DNA from: Coriobacteriaceae bacterium
GTDB lineage: Bacteria; Actinomycetota; Coriobacteriia; Coriobacteriales; Coriobacteriaceae
Direction: 5' to 3'
Length of the DNA: 64,000 bases
NCBI GenBank assembly: GCA_902364975.1
Contig: CABJFQ010000002.1
Location: forward strand, 129,041-193,040
The notes under the pieces are model-generated. The model was not told the origin of the DNA. It saw only the letters and a list, made by a program, of their open reading frames with translations, and searched no databases. The position numbers were made by a program, and so were the translations under genes. This document shows, one piece after another, positions 1-10,977 of this stretch (the stretch's first letter is position 1; each line of letters starts with the position of its first letter).

Positions 1-1
1 A

Positions 2-1333
2 GTGAATCTGCCTGGACTTTGCTTCGAGCGTGGCGCGATTGCCCTCGTATGCGCAATCGGGATCGAGGTGCTGGCAATTAGCCTGCTTTGCGTTGCTGGA
101 AAGAGCGGCTGCGCGTGCCCGATATCCCCGATTTGTCTTGAGAGAGGTTCCTTCACTGCATCGAGAACGGCAACTCGTTCGAGCGCTTGTGCCTCAGCCG
201 TTGCATACGTAAGAACGATGGGGAAACTGCTCCTGCGTTCTCCTACCCTCGCCGTATGCGCGATTGCAATGTCGACGACGATGCTGGCCCCGGCTCTGGT
301 CGAGATGTTTCCTGACGCTGATAACGTTTCCGCTGTTCGGTATAGGGATGGGGAGCTCCGTTCAATAGATCGGTATCTAGAGCAGAACGCTGCGAATATG
401 GACGTCGAGGGCAAAGCGGCCCTGGAAGACATGCGGGATGCTCTTTCGGGTTTCGTGTACGCGCCTATGCCTGCGGAGGGGTTTCGAAGCCTTGCGACGT
501 ACGAGCGCGCTCGAGGTGAGCTGGGCGCGGCAGATGCGACTCTCCTGCAATCGATCGGAATCGAGCCGGAGACTCCTTCTCGTGCGGAGGCGCGCGCCCT
601 TCTGCTTGAGTCGATCGCGAGCTTGCCGGACCCCAAGGTTTACGAGTTAAGTACGAAGATGCCCCCATTAATCCTCCTTTCGTATCTCCAGGCAGCGCTT
701 CCCTCCTTATTTTTGCTGTTGCCCGTGGTTGTCACATCGCTCGCGTGCACCCACCTGCAGTGTCGTTCCCTTCTGGTTCTCCAGATCCCCGCAACAGCGC
801 ATGTGCGTTTTCTGACGGCTGTTGCGCTGGCTCTCCTGCTTGGCTTGGTGCTGCTTTTGGTGTCGATGGTTCCCGCTGTCGTTGTGTCCGTGATTAAGAA
901 CGGTGCGGGTGGATCGGAGTATCCCGTCGCTCTCATTCGGGCGGGAGCTTCGACAACGTCCATGGTGGGGGAGGCGGTGTTGTGCAGTATTCCGTTGCTG
1001 GTCATGGCATACGGCGTGATTTCCGTCGTCGCTGCGTTGACAGCAGCGATTAGCCGCAACCCCGTTGTCACCGGAATGGTTTGCGCGGTTCTCTTGGTGT
1101 TGGGTTCGTTGAGCGCTCATGTTGAAAGCGTGGGCATGGGCGTCGCGCTGCTGGCTCCATTCGCCTCGTTTGATCCCGCTTCCCAGGTGGGGACGATTGG
1201 GTTCCTTGGGCGAGGGACGAACGCGATGCCTTTTGGAGAGGTCGTCGGCGCATCGGGCGCTCTGCTGGTGGTCTTGGGCGCCGTATCTCCGTTGATGGTG
1301 CGCCTGAGTGTTCCAAAGATCGAAAGGGGATGA
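2..1333 (+). CDS. ABC-2-like permease subunit, 5' end possibly outside window
   Basis: Membrane subunit of an ABC exporter. The reading frame is open from base 2, so the true start may lie upstream; an internal ATG at 218 is an alternative that would put the first hydrophobic helix right at the N-terminus, as in the related fused protein at 2233-4041. A long mostly soluble segment (about residues 100-215) sits between the first helix and a C-terminal block of about five hydrophobic segments (residues 220-435). The stop overlaps the start of the ATPase gene (ATGA), so the two are translationally coupled and should form one transporter. The substrate is unknown; self-protection or peptide/antibiotic export is common for this architecture but is inference. 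The family assignment rests on topology and on the neighbouring ATPase, not on a recognised motif. Confidence 0.75.
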   Translation: MNLPGLCFERGAIALVCAIGIEVLAISLLCVAGKSGCACPISPICLERGSFTASRTATRSSACASAVAYVRTMGKLLLRSPTLAVCAIAMSTTMLAPALVEMFPDADNVSAVRYRDGELRSIDRYLEQNAANMDVEGKAALEDMRDALSGFVYAPMPAEGFRSLATYERARGELGAADATLLQSIGIEPETPSRAEARALLLESIASLPDPKVYELSTKMPPLILLSYLQAALPSLFLLLPVVVTSLACTHLQCRSLLVLQIPATAHVRFLTAVALALLLGLVLLLVSMVPAVVVSVIKNGAGGSEYPVALIRAGASTTSMVGEAVLCSIPLLVMAYGVISVVAALTAAISRNPVVTGMVCAVLLVLGSLSAHVESVGMGVALLAPFASFDPASQVGTIGFLGRGTNAMPFGEVVGASGALLVVLGAVSPLMVRLSVPKIERG

Positions 1334-2079
1334 TCTCGATGATTGACCTTCAAACGCTGACGATCTCTTATGGAAAGAAGGTGCTCGTAGATTCGGTGAA
1401 CGCTGAGTTTGCCCCGGGTACGGTCTACGGTCTCGTCGCTCCGAACGGGCATGGAAAGACGACGTTGCTGCGTGCGATGGCAGGTTTGCCGGGTCCTCGC
1501 GTGGACGGGAGCATCGTTCTGGATGAGGTGCAGGGTACGGGTGCGAGAGAGGTCCGTTCTATGATCTTCTATGCACCTGGTGAGGGGACGCTGCTGTATC
1601 CCGGATTGCGTGCGGAAGATCACCTCAAGATGGTTTGCGATATGTGGCCGCATGCTCGCGATATCGAAGAGATAGTGGAACAAACGCAGATAGGCGAGTT
1701 CGCGAAGATGAGGATCCGCACTCTGAGCCAGGGCATGAAGCAGCAGCTTACCCTGGCGATTGCGTATGCGACGGGCGCGCGGTACCTTCTATTAGATGAG
1801 CCCATGAACGCGCTCGACCCCAGCAGGGTGGACTTGCATTCCGAGATTCTCAGGAAGCTGGCCGATTCTGGTACGTGCATCATCATGTCATCCCACATCT
1901 TGGATTCGGTCGATAGGCTGTGCGATGAGATTCTGTTTTTGAAGGATGGGAGGCTCATTAGAAGCATTCCGCAAGATGATGCTGCGCCGAAGTCTCCTGG
2001 ATCCCATTTCGCAAAGCCTGCCGGACGCGCCGAGGGTGCGCTAAGCACGTATCGGCGACTCTACGAAAAGGGCGGGTAG
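1330..2079 (+). CDS. ABC transporter ATP-binding protein
   Basis: Cytoplasmic ATPase of the exporter formed with the preceding permease. Walker A is APNGHGKTTLL (about residues 36-46), the signature is LSQGMKQQ in place of the usual LSGGQ, Walker B is YLLLDEPMNALDP, and the switch histidine lies in MSSHILD. At 249 residues it is a single nucleotide-binding domain with a short C-terminal tail. The start at 1330 overlaps the upstream stop; an ATG at 1339 is also possible because the GGGG-type ribosome site at 1323-1329 is better spaced for it. It closely resembles the ATPase half of the fused protein just downstream (same APNG.GKTTLL and GMKQQ signatures), which suggests duplication. The substrate cannot be read from the sequence. 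Confidence 0.9.
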   Translation: MISMIDLQTLTISYGKKVLVDSVNAEFAPGTVYGLVAPNGHGKTTLLRAMAGLPGPRVDGSIVLDEVQGTGAREVRSMIFYAPGEGTLLYPGLRAEDHLKMVCDMWPHARDIEEIVEQTQIGEFAKMRIRTLSQGMKQQLTLAIAYATGARYLLLDEPMNALDPSRVDLHSEILRKLADSGTCIIMSSHILDSVDRLCDEILFLKDGRLIRSIPQDDAAPKSPGSHFAKPAGRAEGALSTYRRLYEKGG

Positions 2080-2232
2080 AAATGCAAGTTAAAAATCTAT
2101 GTGGTCAATATAATACCGTTGAACCAGCGTATCGATACCGCTCAGCCATTCGCCTCGCCCCCGTCGCACGTATCTTCATCCGGTCTGTTACTTTTAATCT
2201 AACGATTCTTTGAGGAACGTAGGTGCTTCCAA

Positions 2233-4041
2233 ATGTACTGTCGACTTCTTCTCAAACTGATCCTAAGAGACAAGGCCGCATGGATCTCTACGCTCGTTCT
2301 TGCCGCGGCCTTCTCCGTCCCCATTGCGTTCAATTCACCCATCTACGGGCCCTTCTTTATGAAGCAGGGCATGCAGAGCTTTGTCGACGCATTCAATACG
2401 CGCGCGCCCCAGGCCAGCGGCACAGACCTATCGCCAGAGCAGCAAGCTGACGCGGAGCTTGCAAGATACGCGAACGCCGCCCTTGCCGCTCAAACCGACG
2501 CCGCCTTTCTCGATTCTGCCGAGAGCTACTACGCGCTCATGGACGAAGGCTTCCAATCCGGGTCCATCGTGGGAGACCGAGAGACCAATGACGCGGAGCT
2601 CGCGTATTGCCGTGCCCTGAGCAGCTCCGGCATCACGGATATCCCGGCCTCCGCAAACGACCTGCCATTCCTTTCCTTCCTGCCTTACGCCATTGCCACG
2701 GCGCCGTCTTTCCTTCCCTTCATCCCCTTCCTTCTCTCGTCGATACTCGTGCTCGGCGCCACAAGGCCCGGGACCCTGGCGGCAAAGGCGCCCGCGCCCA
2801 AATTCCGGCGCCTTATCCAGATCGTGTTTTCGATAATCGTCGCGGGGACCGCGATGCTCCTCGCCGGCCTCGCACCCGGGGGCATTTACGCCTTGGTCCT
2901 AAACGGCTTCGGGCAAATTGGGTACCCGATCGCCTTCTTCCATGACGGCGCGCTTGCCACCACGACCGCGGGAAACGTCTTCACGACCCTGCTTCTCGCG
3001 CTGCTTGCGGGCGGAACCTTGATATCCGTTTGCTCCGCCGTCCTATCGACCGCAACGAGGCGCGTCTTCGCGGGCCCCCTTACCTCAGCGCTGCTTGTCG
3101 CGGCCCCGGCATTCCCGTTGCTGTCCGATTCGGCGCTGGAGCATAATGCCGTGCTCGGGCTCCTGCCGCTGGCCGTGTTCTCGCCTATCGAGGCCACGGG
3201 CTACGTAGGATGCTTCCCGACAGAATTCATTGGCTCCGGTTCAGGCAGCGCATCGATGCTTGCCGTGGCCCTGATATACGTCGCGGTCCTTTTTGCGGTC
3301 GGCGCCGTTGCGGCACGTTCGCCCAAACAGGCTGGACCCGCTAAAAAGCACCATGGGCTCGAGCTTCTAGACGCGAGCGTGGGATACGGGAGCACGACGA
3401 TACTTTCAATCGGATCGCTTTTCCTGAGCCCGGGAACGGCGGCGGGCCTCGTTGCTCCCAACGGCTCGGGGAAAACCACCCTTCTTGAAGCGCTGTCGGG
3501 CCAATTTCCCACCCGCATCCGCTCGGGAAGCCTGGTGGCAGACGGAATCTGCCAACGTCGATCAGCCGAATTTGCAGAACTCGTCTACCTGAGCTCTTCA
3601 GGCGGCACGGATCTTTACCCCACGCTATCGGCCATCGAGCACCTTGCTTTCGTTAGGGAGGCGTGGAAATCGGCCACCGACATCGACTCGCTCTGCAGCT
3701 CCCTCGGAATCTCCTCATATCTCGACAAGCCGACCCGTAAACTCTCGACAGGAATGAAGCAGCAGGTAAAGCTTGCCATGGCGATATCGACCGATTGCCC
3801 GTACCTTATCCTCGATGAACCGCTGAACGGCCTCGATCCGGGAAAGCGGAAAACCTCTTGCGACGCGATGCGCAGCGAGGTGGCGCGGGGACGAAGCGTG
3901 CTCATTTCAAGCCATCTGCTCGACGACCTGGCAGACCTCACCAACTCGTTCTACTTCATCGAAGCCGGCACGCTCGTGGAAAAGATCAAGTCGTCCTCGC
4001 AGACGCTCAAGCAGGAATACCTCGATACATACGAGAGATGA
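2233..4041 (+). CDS. Fused ABC transporter: permease N-terminus plus ATPase C-terminus
   Basis: Single-chain ABC half-transporter of 602 residues. The N-terminal half has a first helix (about residues 16-36), a soluble loop of about 110 residues and then five or six hydrophobic segments (about 145-360). The C-terminal half (about 375-602) is a nucleotide-binding domain with Walker A APNGSGKTTLLEAL, signature LSTGMKQQ, Walker B YLILDEPLNGLDP and a switch histidine in ISSHLLDD. The layout mirrors the separate permease and ATPase encoded directly upstream. It begins about 150 bp after that pair, with an AT-rich gap that could hold its own promoter. It probably works as a homodimer or pairs with the upstream subunits (inference). 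The substrate is unknown. Confidence 0.85.
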   Translation: MYCRLLLKLILRDKAAWISTLVLAAAFSVPIAFNSPIYGPFFMKQGMQSFVDAFNTRAPQASGTDLSPEQQADAELARYANAALAAQTDAAFLDSAESYYALMDEGFQSGSIVGDRETNDAELAYCRALSSSGITDIPASANDLPFLSFLPYAIATAPSFLPFIPFLLSSILVLGATRPGTLAAKAPAPKFRRLIQIVFSIIVAGTAMLLAGLAPGGIYALVLNGFGQIGYPIAFFHDGALATTTAGNVFTTLLLALLAGGTLISVCSAVLSTATRRVFAGPLTSALLVAAPAFPLLSDSALEHNAVLGLLPLAVFSPIEATGYVGCFPTEFIGSGSGSASMLAVALIYVAVLFAVGAVAARSPKQAGPAKKHHGLELLDASVGYGSTTILSIGSLFLSPGTAAGLVAPNGSGKTTLLEALSGQFPTRIRSGSLVADGICQRRSAEFAELVYLSSSGGTDLYPTLSAIEHLAFVREAWKSATDIDSLCSSLGISSYLDKPTRKLSTGMKQQVKLAMAISTDCPYLILDEPLNGLDPGKRKTSCDAMRSEVARGRSVLISSHLLDDLADLTNSFYFIEAGTLVEKIKSSSQTLKQEYLDTYER

Positions 4042-4114
4042 ATGTGGGGGAGTGTTCGGATGAAGTTGATATTTAAGGTCCAGCTCGTGTTGTGCCGAAA
4101 AGACCGTGAACCTT

Positions 4115-4143
4115 TTGTGGGACACGCGGCGCCGTGGTACCAT
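4115..4143 (+). promoter_or_regulatory. Candidate rpmE promoter
   Basis: TTGTGG and TACCAT hexamers separated by 17 bp match a sigma-A/sigma-70 type promoter. Transcription would start near 4150, just before the two leader hairpins of rpmE. Confidence 0.55.
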
Positions 4144-4156
4144 AGCCGAGTTTGTT

Positions 4157-4205
4157 GTCTTGGTCGGAAACCAAGACGCCTTATGCGCTGATCGGTAACC
4201 AGCGC
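4157..4205 (+). promoter_or_regulatory. rpmE 5' leader with two hairpins
   Basis: Two adjacent hairpins occupy the untranslated leader: a perfect 8-bp stem (GTCTTGGT/ACCAAGAC, 4157-4177) and a 6-bp stem (GCGCTG/CAGCGC, 4185-4205). Both present almost the same 10-mer, TCGGAAACCA at 4164 and TCGGTAACCA at 4192. Leaders of L31 genes in several bacterial groups are known candidates for autoregulatory protein binding, so this is a plausible L31 binding site (inference). Confidence 0.5.
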
Positions 4206-4227
4206 CTGACTAATAAGGAGTCCTACC

Positions 4228-4653
4228 ATGAAGCAGGGTATCCATCCCCAGTATGTCGAGTGCACGGTGACGTGCTCCTGCGGCAACACCTTCAAGACGC
4301 ACGCTACCGTGTCCGAGATGAAGGTCGAGCTTTGCAACGAGTGCCACCCGTTCTACACCGGCCAGCAGAAGTTCGTCGACACCGGTGGACGCGTCCAGCG
4401 CTTCGCCGACAAGTTCGGTGGCGCCGCTGCCGCCCAGCTCAAGAAGGCCGAGGAGGCCAAGGCTGCCAAGGCCGCCAAGGCTGCTGAGGCCGAGGCCGCT
4501 CGCAAGGCCGCCGCTGAGGCTAAGGCTGCCGAGAAGGCTAAGCGTGCCGCTAAGTTCGCCGAGGAGGCTGCCAAGCAGGCCGCCGAGGCTCCTGCAGAGG
4601 CTCCCGTCGAGGAGGCCGCTGCCGAGGCCGAGACCACCGAGGCTGCTGAGTAA
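4228..4653 (+). CDS. rpmE: 50S ribosomal protein bL31 with long charged tail
   Basis: Large-subunit ribosomal protein L31. The N-terminal 75 residues are typical: MKQGIHPQY start, a zinc-ribbon-like cysteine set (CTVTCSC and [10 protein letters not shown], the zinc-binding C+ form) and the conserved [16 protein letters not shown] segment. The remaining 65 or so residues are an Ala/Lys/Glu-rich low-complexity extension, making the protein 141 residues against the usual 65-80. The tail is in the same reading frame with consistent codon use, so it is not a frameshift. An AAGGAG site lies 7 nt before the ATG and a strong terminator follows. The gene is monocistronic. The role of the tail is unknown. 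Confidence 0.95.
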   Translation: MKQGIHPQYVECTVTCSCGNTFKTHATVSEMKVELCNECHPFYTGQQKFVDTGGRVQRFADKFGGAAAAQLKKAEEAKAAKAAKAAEAEAARKAAAEAKAAEKAKRAAKFAEEAAKQAAEAPAEAPVEEAAAEAETTEAAE

Positions 4654-4690
4654 ATAGCTCGCCGCGGAATCGCTCGCATTCATGGCATGA

Positions 4691-4730
4691 GGGCCGTGCA
4701 TCCATTTGGGTGCGCGGCCCTTTTCTTTTT
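4691..4730 (+). terminator. rpmE intrinsic terminator
   Basis: A 10-bp stem (GGGCCGTGCA/TGCGCGGCCC, one G-T pair) is followed by a T-rich run. Confidence 0.9.
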
Positions 4731-4831
4731 ATTGGTGCAAGCTAACCTGTCCCCGTGGCACCAAATGGCAGAGAGACGGCGTTTGCTCAGATAAAACTTG
4801 CCAAAATAAACCTGTCCCATTGTGGCAGGTT
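4731..4831. repeat. Two REP-like CCTGTCCC palindromes
   Basis: 4731-4766 is a short inverted repeat with TTGGTGC/GCACCAA arms around AACCTGTCCCC. 4795-4831 is AACTTGCCA...TGGCAGGTT around AAATAAACCTGTCCC and matches the element at 16887-16923. Related pieces occur near 38.2, 38.7 and 46.1 kb. Confidence 0.6.
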
Positions 4832-4960
4832 GGTCATAGTTATTACGTGGCGGTCGAGGTCGACCGTATAGGCCGCGCCTTGTTTGGCTAAAGTACAATC
4901 ATCTGTGTTTAACTCGCCCGCAGCTGCACGGCGTGGGCGATGGCCAAAAAGGAAAACCAC

Positions 4961-7767
<2,807 letters not shown>

Positions 7768-7768
<1 letters not shown>

Positions 7769-8916
7769 TGGCCGAGGCTTTAGAGGTAACGCCCGCCGAG
7801 CTGGACGCGTTTGCGGACCGGCTCGGCGAGGTCGAGTCGTATCTTCATTTGGACGAGAAGCGCACGCGCGTGACCGAGCTCGAGGCAAAAAGCGTGGCCC
7901 CCGGCTTTTGGGATGACGCCGACGCCGCTCGCGCCACCATGGAGGAGATCGCTCGCGCCAAGGAAGATATCGCTGCCGTGGATACCGCGCGCGGCGAGCT
8001 ATCTGACGCCCGCGCGGCGCTGGAGCTTGCCGAGGAGATGGGCGACGACCCCGATGCCGCCGCATTGCGCGAGGAGGCTGCCGCTACGGCAGAACGCCTG
8101 GCCCGCGCTATCGACGAGCTCGAGCTTTCGAGCTGGTTTACCGGTGAGTTCGATCACGGCGACGCGATTGTGACCATCAAGCCCGGACAGGGTGGCCTGG
8201 AGGCACAGGACTGGACCTTCATGCTCTTTAAGATGTACATGAAGTACTGCCAGCGTCGCGGCTGGAAGGTCACCATTAACGACTGCCCCGCGGCTGAGGT
8301 CATCGGCATCGACCGTGCGACCTTTACCGTCGAGGGCAAGGACGCGTTTGGCATGCTGCGCGCCGAGGCCGGCGTTCACCGCCTGGTACGCATCAGCCCC
8401 ACCGATGATAAGAAGCGCCGCCAGACCACGTTTGCCGGCGTCGAGGTCATTCCCGTGTTGCCTGACGATATCGACATCGAGATCAGTCCCGACGATATCC
8501 GCGTCGACGTGTACCACGCGAGCGGTCCGGGCGGCCAGGGCGTCAACACCACCGACTCTGCCGTACGCGTGACGCATTTTCCCAGCGGCATCGTTGTCAC
8601 TTGCCAAAACGAGCGCAGCCAGATTCAAAACAAGGCCGCGTGCATGCAGATTCTCAAGGCCCGTCTGTACGAGATCGAGCTCGAGAAGCGCGCCGAGGCC
8701 CTGGATGAGATTCGCGGGCCCAAGACCACGATCGGTTTTGGCAACCAGATTCGCAGCTACGTGCTCTACCCGTATCAGATGGTCAAGGACCTGCGCACGG
8801 GCGTGGAGACCAGCAACGTCGAGGCCGTTCTCGACGATGGCGATCTGGATCCGTTTGTGATCGGCTACCATCGTTGGGCAACCGGCAACGCCGATGCGGA
8901 AGCATCGTCTGCCTAG
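7768..8916 (+). CDS. prfB: Peptide chain release factor 2
   Basis: Class I release factor that ends translation at UGA and UAA. It carries the GGQ peptidyl-hydrolase motif (residues 255-257 within GPGGQGVN) and the usual coiled N-terminal domain. It is 382 residues long. Two features differ from the textbook gene. The frame is continuous with no internal TGA, so the programmed +1 frameshift used by many bacteria is absent. The stop-codon-reading tripeptide, normally Ser-Pro-Phe, is Ser-Pro-Thr here (residues 210-212, in RISPTDDKKRR). Translation is coupled to secA by a 1-nt overlap. Identification as RF2 rather than RF1 rests on overall similarity, the absence of the RF1 PxT motif context and the secA linkage. 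Confidence 0.95.
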
Positions 8917-9005
8917 GCACATGATTGGCTCCGGGTCGATGCAAACACTTCGCAGGGGTGGTATTTGCCCGGTGAATCGGTAGAATCGAATACAGCAAGA
9001 AGTTC

Positions 9006-9034
9006 AAAGCGCACTCGTTTGGGTGCGCTTTTTT
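9006..9034 (+). terminator. Terminator-like hairpin directly before the yitT-type gene
   Basis: An 8-9 bp stem (AAAGCGCAC/GTGCGCTTT) with a run of six T ends only two bases before the GGGAGG ribosome site of the next gene. It may end the secA-prfB transcript, attenuate the next gene, or both. Confidence 0.75.
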
Positions 9035-9046
9035 GAGGGAGGCAGC

Positions 9047-9937
9047 ATGGCATATCGTCTGGACATCAAGCGCATTCTTTCGATGAACTTCTTTCATGAC
9101 TTGCCCAAGATTATGTTTGGCTGCGCCCTGGCAGCTATCGCGACAGACTTGTTTTTGATCCCCAACGGCCTTGCCGCCGGCGGCGTCACAGGCCTTGCCA
9201 CCATTATTCAGGCGGTCGGCGCCTCGCATGGCATATCGCTTCCCGTCGGTATCCAGACCATCGTGATGAATGCCTTGCTGCTGCTGGTTGTTATGCGCGA
9301 GGGTGGCATGTTCTACGTGGTGCAGACGGCGACCGGTTTTGTGCTGCTGGGTTTTTTCACCGACCTGTTCGCTCCGTTTGTGGCGCCGCTGGCACATGCC
9401 GACCTGATGCTGCCCGCTATGTGGGGCGGCATTATCACGGGCATCGGGTATGGCATGGTGTTGCGCGCCGGTGCCAACACTGGCGGCTCTGACACGATCG
9501 GCCAGATCATCTCGCGCAACACATCGCTGCCGGTTGGCTCGACCGTCATGGCGATCGATGTTGCCGTGTGCGCGCTGTCGGCCCCGGTCTTTTCGGTCGA
9601 AAACGCGCTGTATGCGGGCCTTTCGATGGTCATTAGCGGCTACGTGATCGATGCCGTGGTCGACGGTGGCAACAGGCGCCGTATGGTGCTCATCATCTCG
9701 GACAAGTTTCCCGATATCGCGGCCGACATCATGTATGGCCTGGGCCGCGGCTGCACCAAGTTTAGGGCGACCGGCATGTACTCGGGTGCCGAGAAGCCGG
9801 TGATCATGGTCATTGTGAGCCGCCGCGAGCTCAACACCCTCAAAACGATCGTGCGCGAGCGCGATCCTCACGCCATTGTGACGGTCGCCGACGTTACGGA
9901 AACCTTCGGTGAGGGATTCAAGGACATTAACGCGTAG
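9047..9937 (+). CDS. YitT family membrane protein (DUF161/DUF2179)
   Basis: Predicted inner-membrane protein of 296 residues. The N-terminal two thirds contain five or six hydrophobic segments with the Gly-rich IPNGLAAGGVTGLATI and ANTGGSDTIGQII motifs typical of YitT proteins. The last 90 or so residues form the soluble DUF2179 domain (SDKFPDIAADIMYGLGRG and TVADVTETFGEGFKDI). The molecular function of the family is not established. The ATG at 9047 is chosen because GGGAGG is 5 nt upstream; an in-frame GTG at 9023 lies inside the terminator hairpin and is unlikely. The gene stands alone between prfB and transketolase. Confidence 0.9.
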   Translation: MAYRLDIKRILSMNFFHDLPKIMFGCALAAIATDLFLIPNGLAAGGVTGLATIIQAVGASHGISLPVGIQTIVMNALLLLVVMREGGMFYVVQTATGFVLLGFFTDLFAPFVAPLAHADLMLPAMWGGIITGIGYGMVLRAGANTGGSDTIGQIISRNTSLPVGSTVMAIDVAVCALSAPVFSVENALYAGLSMVISGYVIDAVVDGGNRRRMVLIISDKFPDIAADIMYGLGRGCTKFRATGMYSGAEKPVIMVIVSRRELNTLKTIVRERDPHAIVTVADVTETFGEGFKDINA

Positions 9938-10145
9938 GGCCGACTGCGTTCCATCCAAAAGACGTTCACATTGATAAACCGTTTCATCAGCGGTTCTGCC
10001 TGCTCAATTGTTCAAATAATGATAAATACTCTGGTAAAGCTTCCAGTTTCCAGCATAATGAATGACGTACGTGCATCGCGGCTGTGTTGGGACTACCTTT
10101 CCGTGCCGTGCGCATCTTGTCTTAAGAGGATGAAAGGAAGGCACA

Positions 10146-10976
10146 ATGAGCGACGAAGAGCTCAAAAAGGTTGCCAACGAGGTAAGGAAGGGCATCGTCA
10201 CCGGCGTGCACGCTGCCAAGTCCGGCCATCCGGGCGGTTCGCTCGGCGCTGCCGACATCATGACCTATCTGTACTTTGAGGAAATGAACGTCGACCCGGC
10301 CGACCCCCGCAAGGCCGACCGCGATCGCTTCGTGCTTTCCAAGGGTCATTGCGCGCCTGGTCTGTACGCTGTGCTCGCCGAGCGCGGATTCTTCCCCAAG
10401 GAGGATCTCGAGACGCTGCGCCACATCGGCAGCCACCTGCAGGGTCACCCCAACATGAACGACACCCCGGGCGTCGATATGTCCACCGGTTCGCTCGGCC
10501 AGGGCATCTCCGCCGCCGTGGGCATGGCCGTTGCCGCCAAGCACTGGGGCGACGACTATCGCACCTACGCCCTGCTGGGCGACGGCGAGAGCGAGGAGGG
10601 CCAGGTTTGGGAGGCCGCCATGTTTGCCGGCAACCAGCAGCTTGACAACCTCTGCGTGATCGTCGACCACAACGGCCTGCAGATCGACGGCCCCGTCGAG
10701 GAGGTCAACGACCCCATGCCGCTCGCCGACAAGTTCCGCGCCTTCAAGTTCCACGTGGTGGAGCTCGCCGACGGCAACGATTTCGATCAGATCCGCGCCG
10801 CCTTTGCCGAGGCCCGCGCCACCAAGGGTCAGCCGACCGCCATCATCGCCGAGACCACCAAGGGCAAGGGCGTTTCCTTTATGGAGAACCAGGTGGGTTG
10901 GCACGGCAAGGCCCCCAACGATGAACAGTTTGAGCAGGCCATGGCAGAGCTCACGGCCGCCGGAGAGGAGCTCTAG
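10146..10976 (+). CDS. Transketolase, N-terminal (thiamine diphosphate) subunit
   Basis: First half of a split transketolase, which transfers two-carbon units between sugar phosphates in the non-oxidative pentose phosphate pathway. It shows SGHPGGSLGAADI, SKGHCAPGLYAVL and the ThDP/Mg motif GDGESEEGQVWEAAMFAGN followed by DHNGLQIDG. It is 276 residues long, as expected for the split type. The ATG is preceded by AAAGGAAGG. The C-terminal subunit begins one base after the stop, so both should be made in equal amounts and form a 2+2 complex. Confidence 0.95.
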   Translation: MSDEELKKVANEVRKGIVTGVHAAKSGHPGGSLGAADIMTYLYFEEMNVDPADPRKADRDRFVLSKGHCAPGLYAVLAERGFFPKEDLETLRHIGSHLQGHPNMNDTPGVDMSTGSLGQGISAAVGMAVAAKHWGDDYRTYALLGDGESEEGQVWEAAMFAGNQQLDNLCVIVDHNGLQIDGPVEEVNDPMPLADKFRAFKFHVVELADGNDFDQIRAAFAEARATKGQPTAIIAETTKGKGVSFMENQVGWHGKAPNDEQFEQAMAELTAAGEEL

Positions 10977-10977
10977 G

